A stretch of 64,000 nucleotides of DNA from Coenobita brevimanus (taxonomy: Eukaryota > Arthropoda > Malacostraca > Decapoda > Coenobitidae). The position numbers and the translations under genes are program-made. The notes beneath the pieces were generated by a model. It was not told the DNA's origin, did no database searches, and saw only the letters and a program-made list of their open reading frames with translations. Positions 45,390 to 57,290 of this stretch are shown here, one piece after another; the first letter of the stretch is position 1; the number at the start of each line of letters is the position of its first letter. The DNA is taken from contig CM064681.1 of NCBI GenBank assembly GCA_032717465.1, positions 10,831,832 through 10,895,831 on the forward strand. Direction: 5' to 3'.

Positions 45390-45880
45390 TCAGTCACAGG
45401 GGGGGGGAGGAGGGGAGGGAAATTGAAGAGGGAGGGGAGTAAGGGGGAAAGGGGAGGAAACTGATGAGGGGAAGGTGTACGGGGGAGGGGTAAGGAAATT
45501 GACTAGGGGAAGGGAGTAAGGAGAGGGGGAGGGACACTAATGAGAAGAGAGAGTAAGAGAGAGGAGGAGAAATGGAAGAAGGGAGAGGATAAAGGGAGGG
45601 GGACGAAAATGAAGAGGGGATGATGTGGGGACGAGGGCGAGGAATTCAGGGGGGAGGGAGTAAGGGGGAAGGAGGAATTAAATTGCAGAAATGAAGAAGT
45701 AAGAGAGAGTGGAGGGGGATTGAAGAAAGGAGGACGGAAGGGGGGAAAGGGAGGAAATTGAAGAGGTGAGGGAGCAAGGGGGGCGGGGAAGGAGGTTGAA
45801 GAGGGCGAGAGAAGGGGGTGGGAGTGGATATTGAGGAGGGAAGGGAGTAAGGGAGGAAATTGAAGTCGGAAAGGTGTATG
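45390..45880 (+). repeat. Purine-rich tract with GGGAGTAAGGGGGAA units
   Basis: G/A-rich on the plus strand. The words GGAAATTGAAGAGG and GGGAGTAAGGG recur roughly every 50-60 bp. It begins 50 bp after the end of the pyrimidine tract. Confidence 0.75.
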
Positions 45881-45898
45881 TATATATCTATGTCTGTA

Positions 45899-45899
<1 letters not shown>

Positions 45900-45960
<61 letters not shown>

Positions 45961-45961
45961 T
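45900..45961 (+). repeat. (GT)n microsatellite
   Basis: About 30 GT units with one TA interruption. Confidence 0.96.
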
Positions 45962-46033
45962 ACTGAAGAATCCTATGATATGCAACTGACAGCAGGATGA
46001 AAATTATATCCTTAATATCCAAAGAATCGGTGC

Positions 46034-46036
<3 letters not shown>

Positions 46037-46083
<47 letters not shown>
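46037..46083 (+). repeat. (GA)n microsatellite
   Basis: About 23 perfect GA units. Confidence 0.96.
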
Positions 46084-46086
<3 letters not shown>

Positions 46087-46293
46087 TGGTGTAAACGAAA
46101 ATACATGACGACGAGAAAAAAGTACTTTAAGATAAAGAGATATAACTGAAAAAAAAATTAGGTCAGACAGAGAATGAAGGAGAAAGAGAGAGAGTGGGTG
46201 GACGAGAGAAAGACTGATGAGAGGTAGACAAAGACCCCTTGTACTCTGACTTGACTCCCTCGACCCAGTGAACATGACATATCAGGCCCTCAC

Positions 46294-46440
46294 TAGCCTC
46301 CCTCTCCACCACACCTGCCTCCCCCTCCACCACACCTGCCTCTCTCTCCACCACACCTGCCTCCCTCTCCACCACACCTGCCTCCCTCTCCACGATACTT
46401 TCCTCTAACTCCACCTGCCTCCTTCTCCACCAGCCTGCCT
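46294..46440 (+). repeat. 21-bp minisatellite
   Basis: About five near-perfect units of CTGCCTCCCTCTCCACCACA plus one base, then decayed units. On the minus strand the unit is in frame and encodes a repeating VEREAGV heptapeptide, but there is no gene context. Confidence 0.88.
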
Positions 46441-46569
46441 ATATCTCCACCAAACATTCCTCCCTTCACTCTCTACCTCACCTATACCTCCCTGTCCACC
46501 TGCCTCCCTCTCCACCAGTTTGCCCCTCACGTCCCTCTCATTATTAGTCCTTCTCATCTTATTTTTTCT

Positions 46570-46570
<1 letters not shown>

Positions 46571-46613
<43 letters not shown>

Positions 46614-46735
46614 CTCATTCTCTCTTTCTCCTGCACGATTTTATTCTTCTTCTTACCATTCTCTTTGTTATGTGTCTATTTGCTTAGGATATAGATAGAT
46701 AGATAAATGGATAGATAGATAGATAATTTTTCTTC
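46571..46735 (+). repeat. (CT)n and nearby GATA units
   Basis: About 19 CT units (46573-46610) and, after a T-rich spacer, GATA units (46690-46725). Confidence 0.9.
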
Positions 46736-47231
46736 TCTCCTCCTTGAAATGTGTACTAGCTCCCCACTTCCTTCACTTACTATTCGCTCTTTCCTCTTGC
46801 CAACTAAAATTTTTCTTAGGCCTTTTTTCTCCTACTCACCTCTGTCTGTGAATCCCTATCCTGGCTTCTTTCTTTTCTCTACTATTTTCTTTTTGTAATC
46901 ATTGTCATACTGATGCATGCACACACCAACTCTCTGGCTGTCTGTCTCTCTGTCTGTTTGTCTCTTATGCATCTATTTCTGTTTTATCATAATATTCTCT
47001 TACCGTTTTATTCTCAGTACTGTTTCGTTTTTCCAAGACATCCTTCACTAGATTCACCTCACCCCGATTCCTCTCTAATAACACTGGCAAAAAAGTAACT
47101 GTGCGGGATTGCATATAATAGTGATACTTACATGACATGGCTTTTATTTCCAGTCTTAAAAATCGTATAAAATTTTGCAGTAGCTATTTCCATCCCAATT
47201 AGCCTGGTTTTGCGTGCTTGCGTGCGTTCGG

Positions 47232-47232
<1 letters not shown>
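46736..47232. other. T-rich unrecognised stretch
   Basis: Pyrimidine-leaning then mixed; nothing recognised. Confidence 0.5.

Positions 47233-47233
<1 letters not shown>

Positions 47234-47285
<52 letters not shown>
47234..47285 (+). repeat. (GT)n microsatellite
   Basis: About 25 perfect GT units. Confidence 0.96.
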
Positions 47286-47287
<2 letters not shown>

Positions 47288-47552
47288 AGGAAGATAGGTG
47301 GCTGGAGAAAGAACACACAACATAACAGCCTAAAGCTTCATGTTAGAGTACGCATAGCTAATTCATCTTCGTAACTGTGCATATTCCCCTCCTATTGCGC
47401 TGCTGATGTTTTCTCACACTCAAAAACCATAACACAAGATGGGAAGCCCTCATTAGTTAATTTCTCCTCGTAATTATCCGCATTTTCCTCTCCCTTACTC
47501 AATGCTATTTTAGTATTAATAATTATTGCAACACTTGGCTCAACTGAATGTG

Positions 47553-47662
47553 AACCACTCGGTCTGCAGGCTGAAGTTGCCCCCCTTCTGCAGGTCACAG
47601 TTCTCCTTGCGAGGGACAAGAATAGATTGAGGGACGTTGGAATACCTTTGCACCTCCACAGC
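47553..47662 (-). other. Segment homologous to 18512-18616, possible coding relic
   Basis: On the minus strand an open frame reads CAVEVQRYSNVPQSILVPRK, then ENCDLQKGGNFSLQ and TEWFTFS before a stop. The GGNFSLQ word and the preceding Cys are shared with 18512-18616, and the DNA aligns over about 100 bp. The protein is not recognised. Conservation of the reading frame across an otherwise diverged pair suggests former coding function, but two copies cannot prove it. Confidence 0.5.
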
Positions 47663-48795
47663 GCAGGTATATTTTTGTCAGCATATGAAATCGTCCCACT
47701 CCAGCACCCTCAATCGCTGTAAAATAATCAGTGTTTCCTCTCTTGCCTCTTAAACTATCCCTTCCCCTTCTCCCTCCCTCCTTTTCTGCAATTGACCTTT
47801 TTCTCACCATTTCATTGTCTGCATCTTTCTTTCTCTTTCAGTTCAGGTCAGTAAGAGGCTGTGGCACCTGATAATTTTTGACCCTTTGTGTATGGAGTTG
47901 GAAAAGAGAAATGTGAAGAGGTAATGGAAGAAGGTAAAATGAAAAGAGGTAAAATGACAACTGTGTTATAAAGAAAGTGGAGTAAAGATGCTAAAAGGTG
48001 GGAAGTGAAAGGTGCTATGCTGATTCCATGATGGGTAGTGAGGTTGGTTGACGGTCAGATGAGTGGCACAGAAGCAATTATGCCTTTCAAAAATAGCACC
48101 TTCACTGTCTCAAGGATTCTTGGAGGACAGGTGTTGAAAATCTTTAATTAACTTGCGTGATTTTTTTGTAAATATAAAACTTCTATGTGCAACAGAGAAC
48201 CTATGATGTTGACAGGTGCAGAAGAGTAAAGTTCTGACAAAAACCTGAGGATATACTAATTCAGCAGCAGCATCGGGTTTTATTAAGGAAACCAGAGACC
48301 AATGCTCACACTGCATTTTATTCTAAGACAAAATCATTCTAATCTAAGCGAAATGAGTTTATTGTACCATTCCTTTGCAACGCGGCAGGAATAAATAAAG
48401 CTGTATGGTCGAGGGTGGACGAGGGAAGGAGTGTAGTCATGTTACCGAAACCGCTACCTGAAGGAGACTTCAACACCAGCAGATAAGGACCCACAGTGGA
48501 GAGTCTCGACCTGCCAGCCCGACTGACTGACTTTGAGTGGTTTAGGGTTTCCAGGCCAACAAAAATTCGCTCAGGTAGCCATTATTCAGCGCTCACAGCC
48601 GTAGCAATTTCAAAACAAAGGCGGTATCGGATCAGTATCACTTGGAGAATTAAATGTCTAGTGGGTGAGTAATAGTTGAGTGAAGGGATGTGCTAATAAG
48701 ATTTTTCTGCGGGAATGAAGAAAAACATGGTAAATTCTGCTCTACGAGTACAAAAGGGAGAGGAGAAGAGTTGCAAGCTTGAAAGATAATGGGAA
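47663..48795. other. Unrecognised stretch
   Basis: Mixed composition. 48400-48620 is more balanced in GC. No gene or repeat is recognised. Confidence 0.5.
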
Positions 48796-50365
48796 ATTCA
48801 AAGCCTTAACTGCAGATTGGAAGTGAAAAGGAATACTGAGACAGAACAGAGAAGAAAGAGGGTAGGAGGGAGAGTATATGGAGACGATGAAGAACACAGT
48901 GGTAAGCGCAGTGTCAGTGAGGTAAAGCAGTGGAAACAGAGATATGTGCCAATTGGAATGAACAGAACAGGATGTACTTGAGGAAAAAAATAGAAGACCT
49001 GAAAGAGAGACTGAGTAGGGTGTGAAGTTTGAGGAAATTGGACAGAAGAAAGAGCTTTAAGAAATAAGTTAAGGAGAGGAGGAAAATGTTTGTAAGGGTG
49101 AATAGGTAGAACAGCAGAGACATGTGAAATAAATGGGAGTGTACAGAGGAAAACTGCAAAGATAGTAATGGAGAGATGTGGGAAGAAGGAACCGGAAAAT
49201 AACTGAAGGAGAGTAAGTGAGCAGCACGGTTGGAGAACTTGGAGTGTTAGAGGAGAGAGAAGGGGGAAAGAGTGATAAGAGAAGTGTGAGAGGGAGAGGA
49301 GTGAAGAGAAAAGCCAGAGAGAGAGAGAAGGTGGTGAGGAAAACGGGAGAAGGAAATGAGTGATGTGAGAAATAGGAGAGGGGGCTGATGAGAAGAGGGA
49401 GAGGGGAGGGGGTGATGAGAAGAGGGAGAGGAGAGGGGGTGATGAGAAGAGGGAGAGGAGAGGGGGTGATGTGAGAAGAGGGAGAGGGGAGGGGGTGATG
49501 AGAAGAGGAAGAGGAAAGGACAAGAGTATGCGAGAGACAGGAGGGGATGATGAGAAGCGGGAGAGTGGAGGGGATGAGGCAGATAGGCGGGGCGCGAAGA
49601 CCCCCCATGGACATCCAGACAGACCAGAAACACCGGACAATGGCATGTTGAGGTCCGCCCCCTGACGTTTGCGGGGGGGAGTGGGGAGCGGGAGGAAGGG
49701 GAGTGGGGGGAAAACAGAGAGGGATGAGAGACGTGATATGTAGATAGAGAGGAACTTAATGGAGAAGGAAAGTGAGAGAAAGTGGGAATAGAAAGAGGAA
49801 AGGAAAGACTGAATGAAAGTGGGGATACGCGAGAAGAGTATGAGGACACAATGAGAGCTCAGTGAAATGAGAACCAAGACAGCATTTATATACAGGGAAA
49901 TGGGGGGGGGGGGGAAAGGAAACTGGAGAGGAGAAGAATAGGAAGTGGAATATGTCTGGAAAAAAGAGAGACAGCAGACAGACAAAGGAGAACGAATTAT
50001 ACAAGGTAAAAGGAGAGAAGCAAACATGAGGAAAAGAAAAGGAGGAATATGAAATAGAGTTTGGTTAATAATATGGGGTCTGGGAAGGAGAAGTAAAAAG
50101 AACAGGAGAGAAGAAAGGGATAGAAGTGAATGAGAGCAGGGGCAGTTGTAGAGAAATGAGTGGTTAGAAAATGAAGGTGAGGACACGATAGACCTACAAT
50201 AGCGGAAATTTGAGAAGGGGAACATAAATGGGAATGGATGCGAGGGGGAGAAAAGGGCGTAAGAAAATTGAGAGAATGAAGAATCAGAGGAGAACGGAAA
50301 AAATTATGGGAAAAGGACGAAGAGGAAGACAGAAGGGGATCGGGAAGAGAGAGAAAACGAACCTT
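48796..50365 (+). repeat. Purine-rich tract with a 27-bp minisatellite
   Basis: A/G-rich on the plus strand for about 1.5 kb. 49387-49530 is about five units of a 27-bp repeat starting GATGAGAAGAGGGAGAGG, at 49387, 49414, 49441, 49468 and 49497. A CpG-containing island (49575-49680) interrupts the tract without changing its strand bias. A minus-strand frame of 475 codons (48798-50225) is Ser/Pro/Leu/Phe-rich and is an artefact. Confidence 0.82.
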
Positions 50366-50367
50366 CC

Positions 50368-50695
50368 CGCCAAATTTGGTTAAAGTTGGATCAAAACTGT
50401 TTATATTATTTTGTTAACAACAGACACATGGCTAGAACTCTGACCTTGCCCCGTGACCTGGACTTTGGAATGATTGCCATCAAAATATAATCATGTCATC
50501 CTTCCACAACACCCAAACACTCCCATAATTTTGGTCTAAACTGCGTAAACACCGCTTAACGTAATTTTTCTTTGTTAAACTTTTGTCTAGCTCTGTGATG
50601 CTAACCTTTGATCCATTGTTCTAAAGAAAACAGGTTAATTCATTGGTTAGACATCAACCCATCAACCAAGTTTGGACAGAGTAGGAAGAAAACAG
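50368..50695 (+). repeat. Probable noncoding interspersed repeat bounded by related words
   Basis: It starts CCAAATTTGGTTAAAGTTGG followed by ATCAAAACTGTT, and ends ACCAAGTTTGGACAGAGTAG followed by GAAGAAAACAGTT. These two segments align to each other as diverged direct repeats about 290 bp apart. CCAAGTTTGGT..AAAACTG and TGACCTTGACCTTTG-type words are, from memory, common in noncoding repeats of aquatic invertebrates. The family is not identified. Confidence 0.5.

Positions 50696-50697
<2 letters not shown>

Positions 50698-50748
<51 letters not shown>
50698..50748 (+). repeat. (CA)n microsatellite
   Basis: About 25 perfect CA units. Confidence 0.96.
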
Positions 50749-50752
<4 letters not shown>

Positions 50753-51499
50753 AACAAATACAAATCAGAATTAATGTTTGTATCCGAGAGTGCAATGTAT
50801 CTGAGAATGTAACTGTCGCATGCATTTCTGGGCTCCTATTCACCAAAAAAAAAAAACTTATTAGTTCCCTTTGGTAATCTTTTTTTTTATTTTTTCGGAG
50901 GGAGGATAATGAGAGCAGACTGCAGATTCTTCCCATATATTTTTTCTTCTTACAGAAACATATTTTAATTACGCCAGCAAATTTATCATATGTGTGTTAA
51001 ATCCTGCCCTTGACGTTTTCTCTCCTGCTACTTACTTCAGTTTTTCAACTTTCTCCAGTGCCCGTTTTCATTCTGCTTCTCTTTCCATCATTCAGATTGC
51101 TTCTTTCGTCCATGCCGATTCTACGTGCACTCTACCTTTCTTAAATCACTGCAATGATATATTATGTTCTTGTTACCTCGAGATGAAAGGCGAAAGAATT
51201 GGACAGTGCATAGGGGAGGATTGTTATTTAAAAATGTTATAGAATGTAGACTGAAAGATATCAAGCAGGGGGAGAGGGCGGAAGTCAATTCAGGACGATT
51301 TGAGGGCAAGAAATTTCCAGGAAACGAAATGAACAGCTTAGAATCGATGCATGTGGCTGATAACTGATACATGAATGGACCTGCCATCGGGCATAGCACC
51401 AAGTAAGAGGCTTCGTGACGATTTAAATCAACTTACTAAAGGCTCCTTTCATTGATGGGATAAAAAAACAAAAAAAAAAGGCTATATCAAACCTTTCCA
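50749..51499. other. Unrecognised stretch
   Basis: Mixed AT-rich DNA. A 93-codon minus frame (51121-51402) and a 67-codon plus frame overlap; neither is recognised. Confidence 0.45.
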
Positions 51500-51587
51500 T
51501 CTCGAAGCGTCTCAACAGTTCCAAATAAAACCATCCGGTAATAGCAAAAATAAAATATAAAAGACGACATCGTATTGAAGGGGTTGA
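51500..51587 (+). repeat. Short dispersed repeat, diverged copy
   Basis: Carries CAACAGTTCCAAATAAAACC, then ATCCGGTAATAGCAAAAATA and an end GAAGGGGTTGA, in the same order as the copies at 37.2-38.2 kb. Confidence 0.55.
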
Positions 51588-51689
51588 CTACATTCGAGCG
51601 ATCTCTTTTTGTATGTAATTACTGTAGCCACGACACGATTGTATTCACTCTGGGAAAGCCCTGTGCAGGGATTTCACGGACAGTTTTCT

Positions 51690-51783
51690 GATCCTTGCAC
51701 TATTAGAGGTTCTTTGTTAGCTAAATAAAGGTGTCAGGAGGTATACAAAATATGAAAAAGGGAGCATCTTTATGAAGGGTTAA
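51690..51783 (+). repeat. Short dispersed repeat, diverged copy
   Basis: Carries TTAGCTAAATAAAGGTGTCA, then ACAAAATATG and an end ATGAAGGGTTAA. Confidence 0.5.
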
Positions 51784-52237
51784 TTTCACTAATAATGTCT
51801 CATATCTTCCATAGCTCCTCGTGCTGTTACCTCTTTTTTTCCATCCCATCCCGGCTTCTCTGTAGTTTTTTTTTTTTTAATTCTCTTCCAATTCTTACAT
51901 AACTTCCACACCTTCCCTCATCTACAGTTTGATTCATTTACTACCTAACTTTTTTTCCTGGGAAAGACCTAAAAATTACTCTTCTCTGTTGTTATCTTTC
52001 CCTTTCAGGCCTTCAATATTCATGTCCCGTTACGCATTCCTGTACTGCATATTTCCCCCGATACCTGGATCTAATGAACAATTATTATTATTCGGCTCCT
52101 TATTATTATTTTTAATTTTTCTGCCATTCATCTCGTTTGTCATGTTAGGTCACCATAATCGCTTCGTAATCTCATTTCTTCTTATGTTCTACCTTTCATC
52201 GTAGCGCTTTCCTTTGCTTTTCTAGCCTGCCACTGTT

Positions 52238-52345
52238 TGCGATAAATCAACCCTTTTACAACGAGAACGCATATTTATTTATTCCCTTATTCCTTTCACC
52301 CTCGTACGGCCTTGTTCAGGAAAGATCTTCTTGAACCAGAGGAGT
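52238..52345 (-). repeat. Short dispersed repeat, inverted copy
   Basis: The plus strand begins AAATCAACCCTTTT, has CCCTCGTACGGCC in the middle and ends GAACCAGAGGAGTCAG. These are complementary to the end and start words of the family. Confidence 0.45.
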
Positions 52346-52449
52346 CAGTGCTTTCATTGACCTCTTTCAATACGAAAAATTCATAAGTTTCATCAAAATC
52401 CCGGGGGTAGCAAAAACGATGTTAAAAATGGCGTGATATTTCGTAGGTT

Positions 52450-54490
52450 TTAATTTTTTGCAATCTCTTTCTCCTCATACTTTATCCGCACTTCCAGTAT
52501 TCTCCCCACTCTTCCTTCCTGTCCCTTCAATCTTTTTCTTCATGACAGCCTTTCCAACCACTTATTTTCTTCGTGCTCTCCCTCTTACCCGACCATCCAC
52601 CCCCGTGCTTCCCCCTGTCCTAATTTTCCACTTTTTCCATCACTCTTCTTTCTTCCATTCATAATGTTTTTATTTCTTTATACCTTAGTTTATTTACCCT
52701 CTTCTGACACCTCCCAGCCCAGCTCCTTCATTACTACCTTTGCTTCATCCTCCCATTTTCTCTTTTCTGTCAGTACTAATTCTTCTTCCTCTTCCTTTCA
52801 GTTTCATTTCCCTCTCCTACTCTCTTCACACTTCTGTTTTCTGTCTTCACTCCTGTCTTTAATTGTCTTTTACTGTTCATTCATCAGGCATCAACACCTA
52901 CTGTTTCTCCATATTTTAATTATCTACGTCACCTACTTTTTTCTCCTTATACCTTCCTCCCATTTTATTCTTATATCGTATTTTTCTCTGCACCTTGTCC
53001 TTGCCTCTAACTTTCTTCTGCTCAATCCATCCGAACATTTCATCTCCACTTAATCCTTGATCAACACGTATCCCTCCCCCCTCACCGCTGTCCAGTCTTC
53101 TTGCTACCATCATACGCCTTCACAGTTGTATTATCCTAATCTTTAACTCACAGAATTAGATTCCATGATCCCTACAACAAGCAGCCTCGAGGGACGACTA
53201 CGTTTGATGTTGATTGCTTTCCTTCGTTCATCTGTATATTCTTTCCCATCCCAAGATTCACTCCTCACCCACTCCCTTACCCCACTTTTTACCCTCCTTC
53301 CTCTCCTCCCACCATCTCCCCTTCCTTCTCATCGACATCAGTCTCTTCCCATCATCTCCCCTCCAGTTTCATCCACCTCAGTCTCTTCCCACCATCTTCT
53401 CTTCCTCTCCCAGTCTCCTCACTTCCTTCTCCTCTATCCCACTCACCTCCTGTCGACTCCCTTCCTCTACCTCAATTTCCTTAGCCCCTCTCCCCTCCCT
53501 GACTCTCTTCCAGCCTCTTTAATTTCCTACCCCTACCTTCCCTCCTATCATCCTACCTCCTCCCTTTCCTTTTCCCTTAATATTTGTCTTACATTTTCCT
53601 CCCCTCTCCTCCGCTCCAACATTCACTTATCTCCTCCTCCTCTTCCTCTCCCTCTTCCTTTTTCTCTCAGTACTGTATCTTCCTTCTTTTACCTTCTCCA
53701 TCATATTCCCCCAACCATCTATCTTTTCTTTTTCTTTCCTCATCATCCTCACCCATTTCGGTCAGTAAAACCTCTCTAACATTCTCATTCCTCCACCTTT
53801 TCCCCATCATCATCTCCTGTTTCTTTCATCATCCACCTCAACCATCCATCCATCCACTTTCCTACGAGACTTCCTTCAAGATCACGTCTCCTCTCCCCTT
53901 ATTCTTTCCTCCATTATCTCTCATCTCTTTCATTTCGTTCGTGAATCCTCCCCTATCCATTTCTTCCCTTTTCATGCCAGTTTCATGTCCCATCCCCTTC
54001 CTCATTTCTCCACCGTTCTTCCTGTACCTCTCCATCCTTCTGCCATCCCGCTCCCCTCCATCACTCCTCTTCCCCTTCTCAGTTCCTCCATCCCTCCTTC
54101 ATCCTCTTCCTTCTTTCCATTACTCCTTTCTGTCCCTCCCGTCTCCATTACTCTCCTTCCCTCCATCCATCCCTCCATGAATTACTTTCCCCTCTCCTTC
54201 CCTCCGTAATCCCTCCTTCCTCCCTTCATTTCCTTATCACTCTCCTACGTTCCATCCCTCCGTCATCCTCTCCCTTCTTTCCATCACTCATTCCTCCATT
54301 CCCTCCTCCATTCTTCCCCTTCCCTCTCTCCATGACTTACTTTCTCCCTCTCCTTCCCTTCGTAATCTCCCCTTCCACCCTTCCCTATCACCCTCCTACC
54401 TTCCATCCCTTCGTCATCCTTATTTCTCTGCCTTCTCCCTCTCTCATATCCCTTTTCCCTCGCCTCCATACCTCCCCCCCTTCCCCCGAC
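52450..54490 (+). repeat. Long pyrimidine-rich strand-asymmetric tract
   Basis: About 2 kb of C/T-rich plus strand with TTCC, CCATCC and CTCTTCC words. Frames of 129, 204 and 198 codons are low-complexity Ser/Pro/Leu/His and not genes. Confidence 0.85.
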
Positions 54491-54840
54491 CCGCTTCAAG
54501 GGCAGGCCGAGGGGCAGAGTGGTGGCTTAGCGGGTGACACTGCTCATGTTCCCCAAATGGCCCGTACGGAGAGAGGGAAAAAAAAAAATGGCAGGGGGGA
54601 AAAAAGATGAAATGCTAAGATACCGAAGGAAAAGAGGAGGATTGGGGAGGAGGATGGCGCCCCAGGGGAGTTATCCAGCACCCCTGCTACCCCTGCCTCT
54701 GATGGACCTTAACGCTCTGTGGTAATAAGGGTGATTCTCCTTCATCCTGGATCTCGACTTGTCACGCCCTTAGTGCACGACTCCAAGCCCAGGTGGGGAC
54801 GCGGGCGGAATATTAAGTGTTGCATGTTGAACAAAGTTGC
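54491..54840. other. Complex island at the pyrimidine-to-purine switch
   Basis: About 350 bp of mixed sequence including TGGCTTAGCGGG (54523-54534), a perfect A-box match without a recognisable B-box, then an A-run and a CTGCTACCCCTGCCTCTG segment. It may be a decayed SINE. It separates the two longest strand-biased tracts in the window. Confidence 0.35.
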
Positions 54841-56971
54841 GAACAGGGAACGGTAGCGACCAGGGGAGGGGGAGGTGGGGGGTTGAGGACGGGAGGGGGA
54901 AGAGGGAGGGAGGAGGTCATGGATCTGGGAGGGGGGTAGGGATTACTGTGTGGGGAAGGAAGGGAGTGAGGGTTGGTGGAGTGGGGAGGGTGAGGGAGAG
55001 AGATGAAGGGAGGTGATGGTTGGGGATAGGAGTGGGAAGAGGGACGAAGGAGGTGTGGGTGCTGGTAGTGTGGGGTGGGGACTTACTGGATGGGGACAGG
55101 AGTGAGGGATGATGGAGTGGGGAGAGTGAGAGAAAAGGAACAAAGCGAGGTGAGAAGCAGTAGGACAGAGGGGCAGGGAGGGGACTGGTTAAGTGGGGAG
55201 AGAAGGGACTGTTGTTTGACGAGGAACGCAGGGAGGGAGGGAGAAGGTGAGAGTGACAAGGGAGGGAGGAGGTAAAAGGGGAGGTGAAGGGTGATGAGGT
55301 AGGGAGTAAGAAAGGGAGGGAGGGAAAGGGGAAATTGAGGTGACTGGAGGGAAAGAGGGAGGGAGAGTGGGGAGGGATGATGGAATGGAAAGACTGACTG
55401 AGGTAAAGGAAGAGATGAGGGTTGACAGGGTGGGTAGGAAGGAAGAGATGAAGAGGTTGAGAGATGATGAGCTAGGGAAGGAAGGAGAGGGTGAGGGATG
55501 ATGGGGGGGGAATAGAGAGGAAGGGGAGGGGCGATGGAATGGGGAGAGAGGGTGGGAGGAAAGGAATGGGTGAAAGGTTTTTGGGTGGAAGGGTGATGGG
55601 ACAGGTGAGGAACGATGAGGCTGATGGGGAGTAAAAGACAATGGGCAGCAAGAAATTATGTGCTGGGGAGGAAGAGAAGGAGAGAGAGGAGGAGTACGAA
55701 GAAGTGCGATGGAAAGTAAAAAGCAACAGAACTATTGGTCCTTTCAGGGCTGTTTGTTATTAAGAAGACTCGTAGGTAAGAAATGATGGAGAAGCAGGGG
55801 AATAGGGAAGGTGAGAGGTGGCGGGATAGGGTGGGAGGGAGGGGGAAGGGTGGGGAGAGGGTGAGGAGTTATTGGGTGAGAGGGTGAGGGTGAAGGTGAT
55901 GATGGGATGGAGGGAGGGGGAGTGGATGAGAAATGATATGTTGAGAGACGAGGGGGGTGGAGGAGAGAAAAAGGAAATTAGTGGGGAAGGAATGATGAAG
56001 GGGGAGGTTGAAGGAATGGACAGGTGAAGAGAGAAGCAAGGTAATGTAACAAGTATACAGTAGGGAAGAGGAAGGGAAAGGAAGAGTGGTGAATGGAGTG
56101 TTAGATCTAGTGATAGGAAGGTGAAGTGGGATGAAAAGAAGCGAGGGAGGGTGGGAAGGAAAGGACAATGAATAGAGAAGGGATGGATAGAGAGGAGTAT
56201 GTATGGGCAGAGTAGGATGGTGTGAGCAGAGAAGGAAGGACGTTTATGAAAGCTGAGTGATGGCATAAAGAAGGCTGATTATTGATGATGAGGGTTGGAA
56301 GGGATGATAGAACTAACAAGGGATGGCAGAAATGTTTGGATGGGCATAGTTCAGTGGGGGAAATGAGGGAAGGATGTAGAGGAGGGGAAGGAGAAGGTGA
56401 AGGAAGGATAAAAGGAAGTGGAGGAGTAGGGGAATGGAGTAGAGGAAGGAAGGAGGGAAGTGAGAGATGAGTGGGGTTTGAAACTGCAACAGGAGTGGAA
56501 CACGGAGGTGGGGTGGGGAGGGAGCTGGGTGGATTAGATGTAGGTAATGAATAAGAGTTTAGTTGAAGAAGTGAGTGAATGAGACTATAGTACTGGAAGA
56601 AAAAGTAGGGATGAATGGATGGGAAAATATGAGAGAAGAATAAGTCGGAAACAGGAAAAAGTTTTGATTTAATGGAAGAAGTAATGGAACGTGGTGAGAT
56701 TAGAAGGAAGTGAAAGGAAGACTAAGGAATAGGGAAGGTAAGGGATGAGAGGATGGAGAAGAGGTGATGTGGCAGATGTGACTGAATAGAGAGGTCTGAG
56801 ACTGTGTTGAGTGTGGGAAGTTGAGTGGATCGAACGTGATTAAGGGACTATAAATTGGTGGGAAAGGTGATTGCAGGATGATGGAGAAAGAGGGCACAAG
56901 ATGGAGATAAAAAGAAGAGTGAGTGTGATGGATAGCTGGTGATTGAGTATGGGACGGAATTCCAAGACTGA

Positions 56972-57007
<36 letters not shown>

Positions 57008-57290
57008 GGTATGGAAGTGGGAGGAGGGTAGTGGATTGGAAATGGGTAGGAAGTAATAATTTGGTAGAGGAGTTGCTAGGAAGAAGTTGGAATATCAGTG
57101 GACATGAGAGAAGGACGAAGGTGAATGATGAATGGGTGGAAAAGTGTGGTGGAACTGCGGAAATGGTGAGAGAGAATGAGTGACTAACAGGAGTGGAGAT
57201 ATACGATATGGAACAATAATACGGATTTTGGTATATGTCTGTAGATGGCACACAATTAATATTTTCAGAGCCACAGTCTTCCCCTAGAAC
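54841..57290 (+). repeat. Long purine-rich strand-asymmetric tract
   Basis: About 2.4 kb, G/A-rich on the plus strand. Words such as GGGATGATGGAGTGGGGAGAG recur at irregular 50-90-bp spacing between 54900 and 55600. (GA)n lies at 56978-57004. Minus-strand frames up to 199 codons are artefacts. Confidence 0.83.

Noticed and set aside
46163..46414. Heptapeptide-repeat protein (VEREAGV) on the minus strand
   Set aside because: It is produced by a 21-bp noncoding minisatellite; there is no surrounding gene structure.
48798..50225. 475-codon minus-strand open frame
   Set aside because: It is antisense to a purine-rich tract, so it is Ser/Pro/Leu/Phe-rich with few stops by composition. It also spans a minisatellite and lacks any domain.
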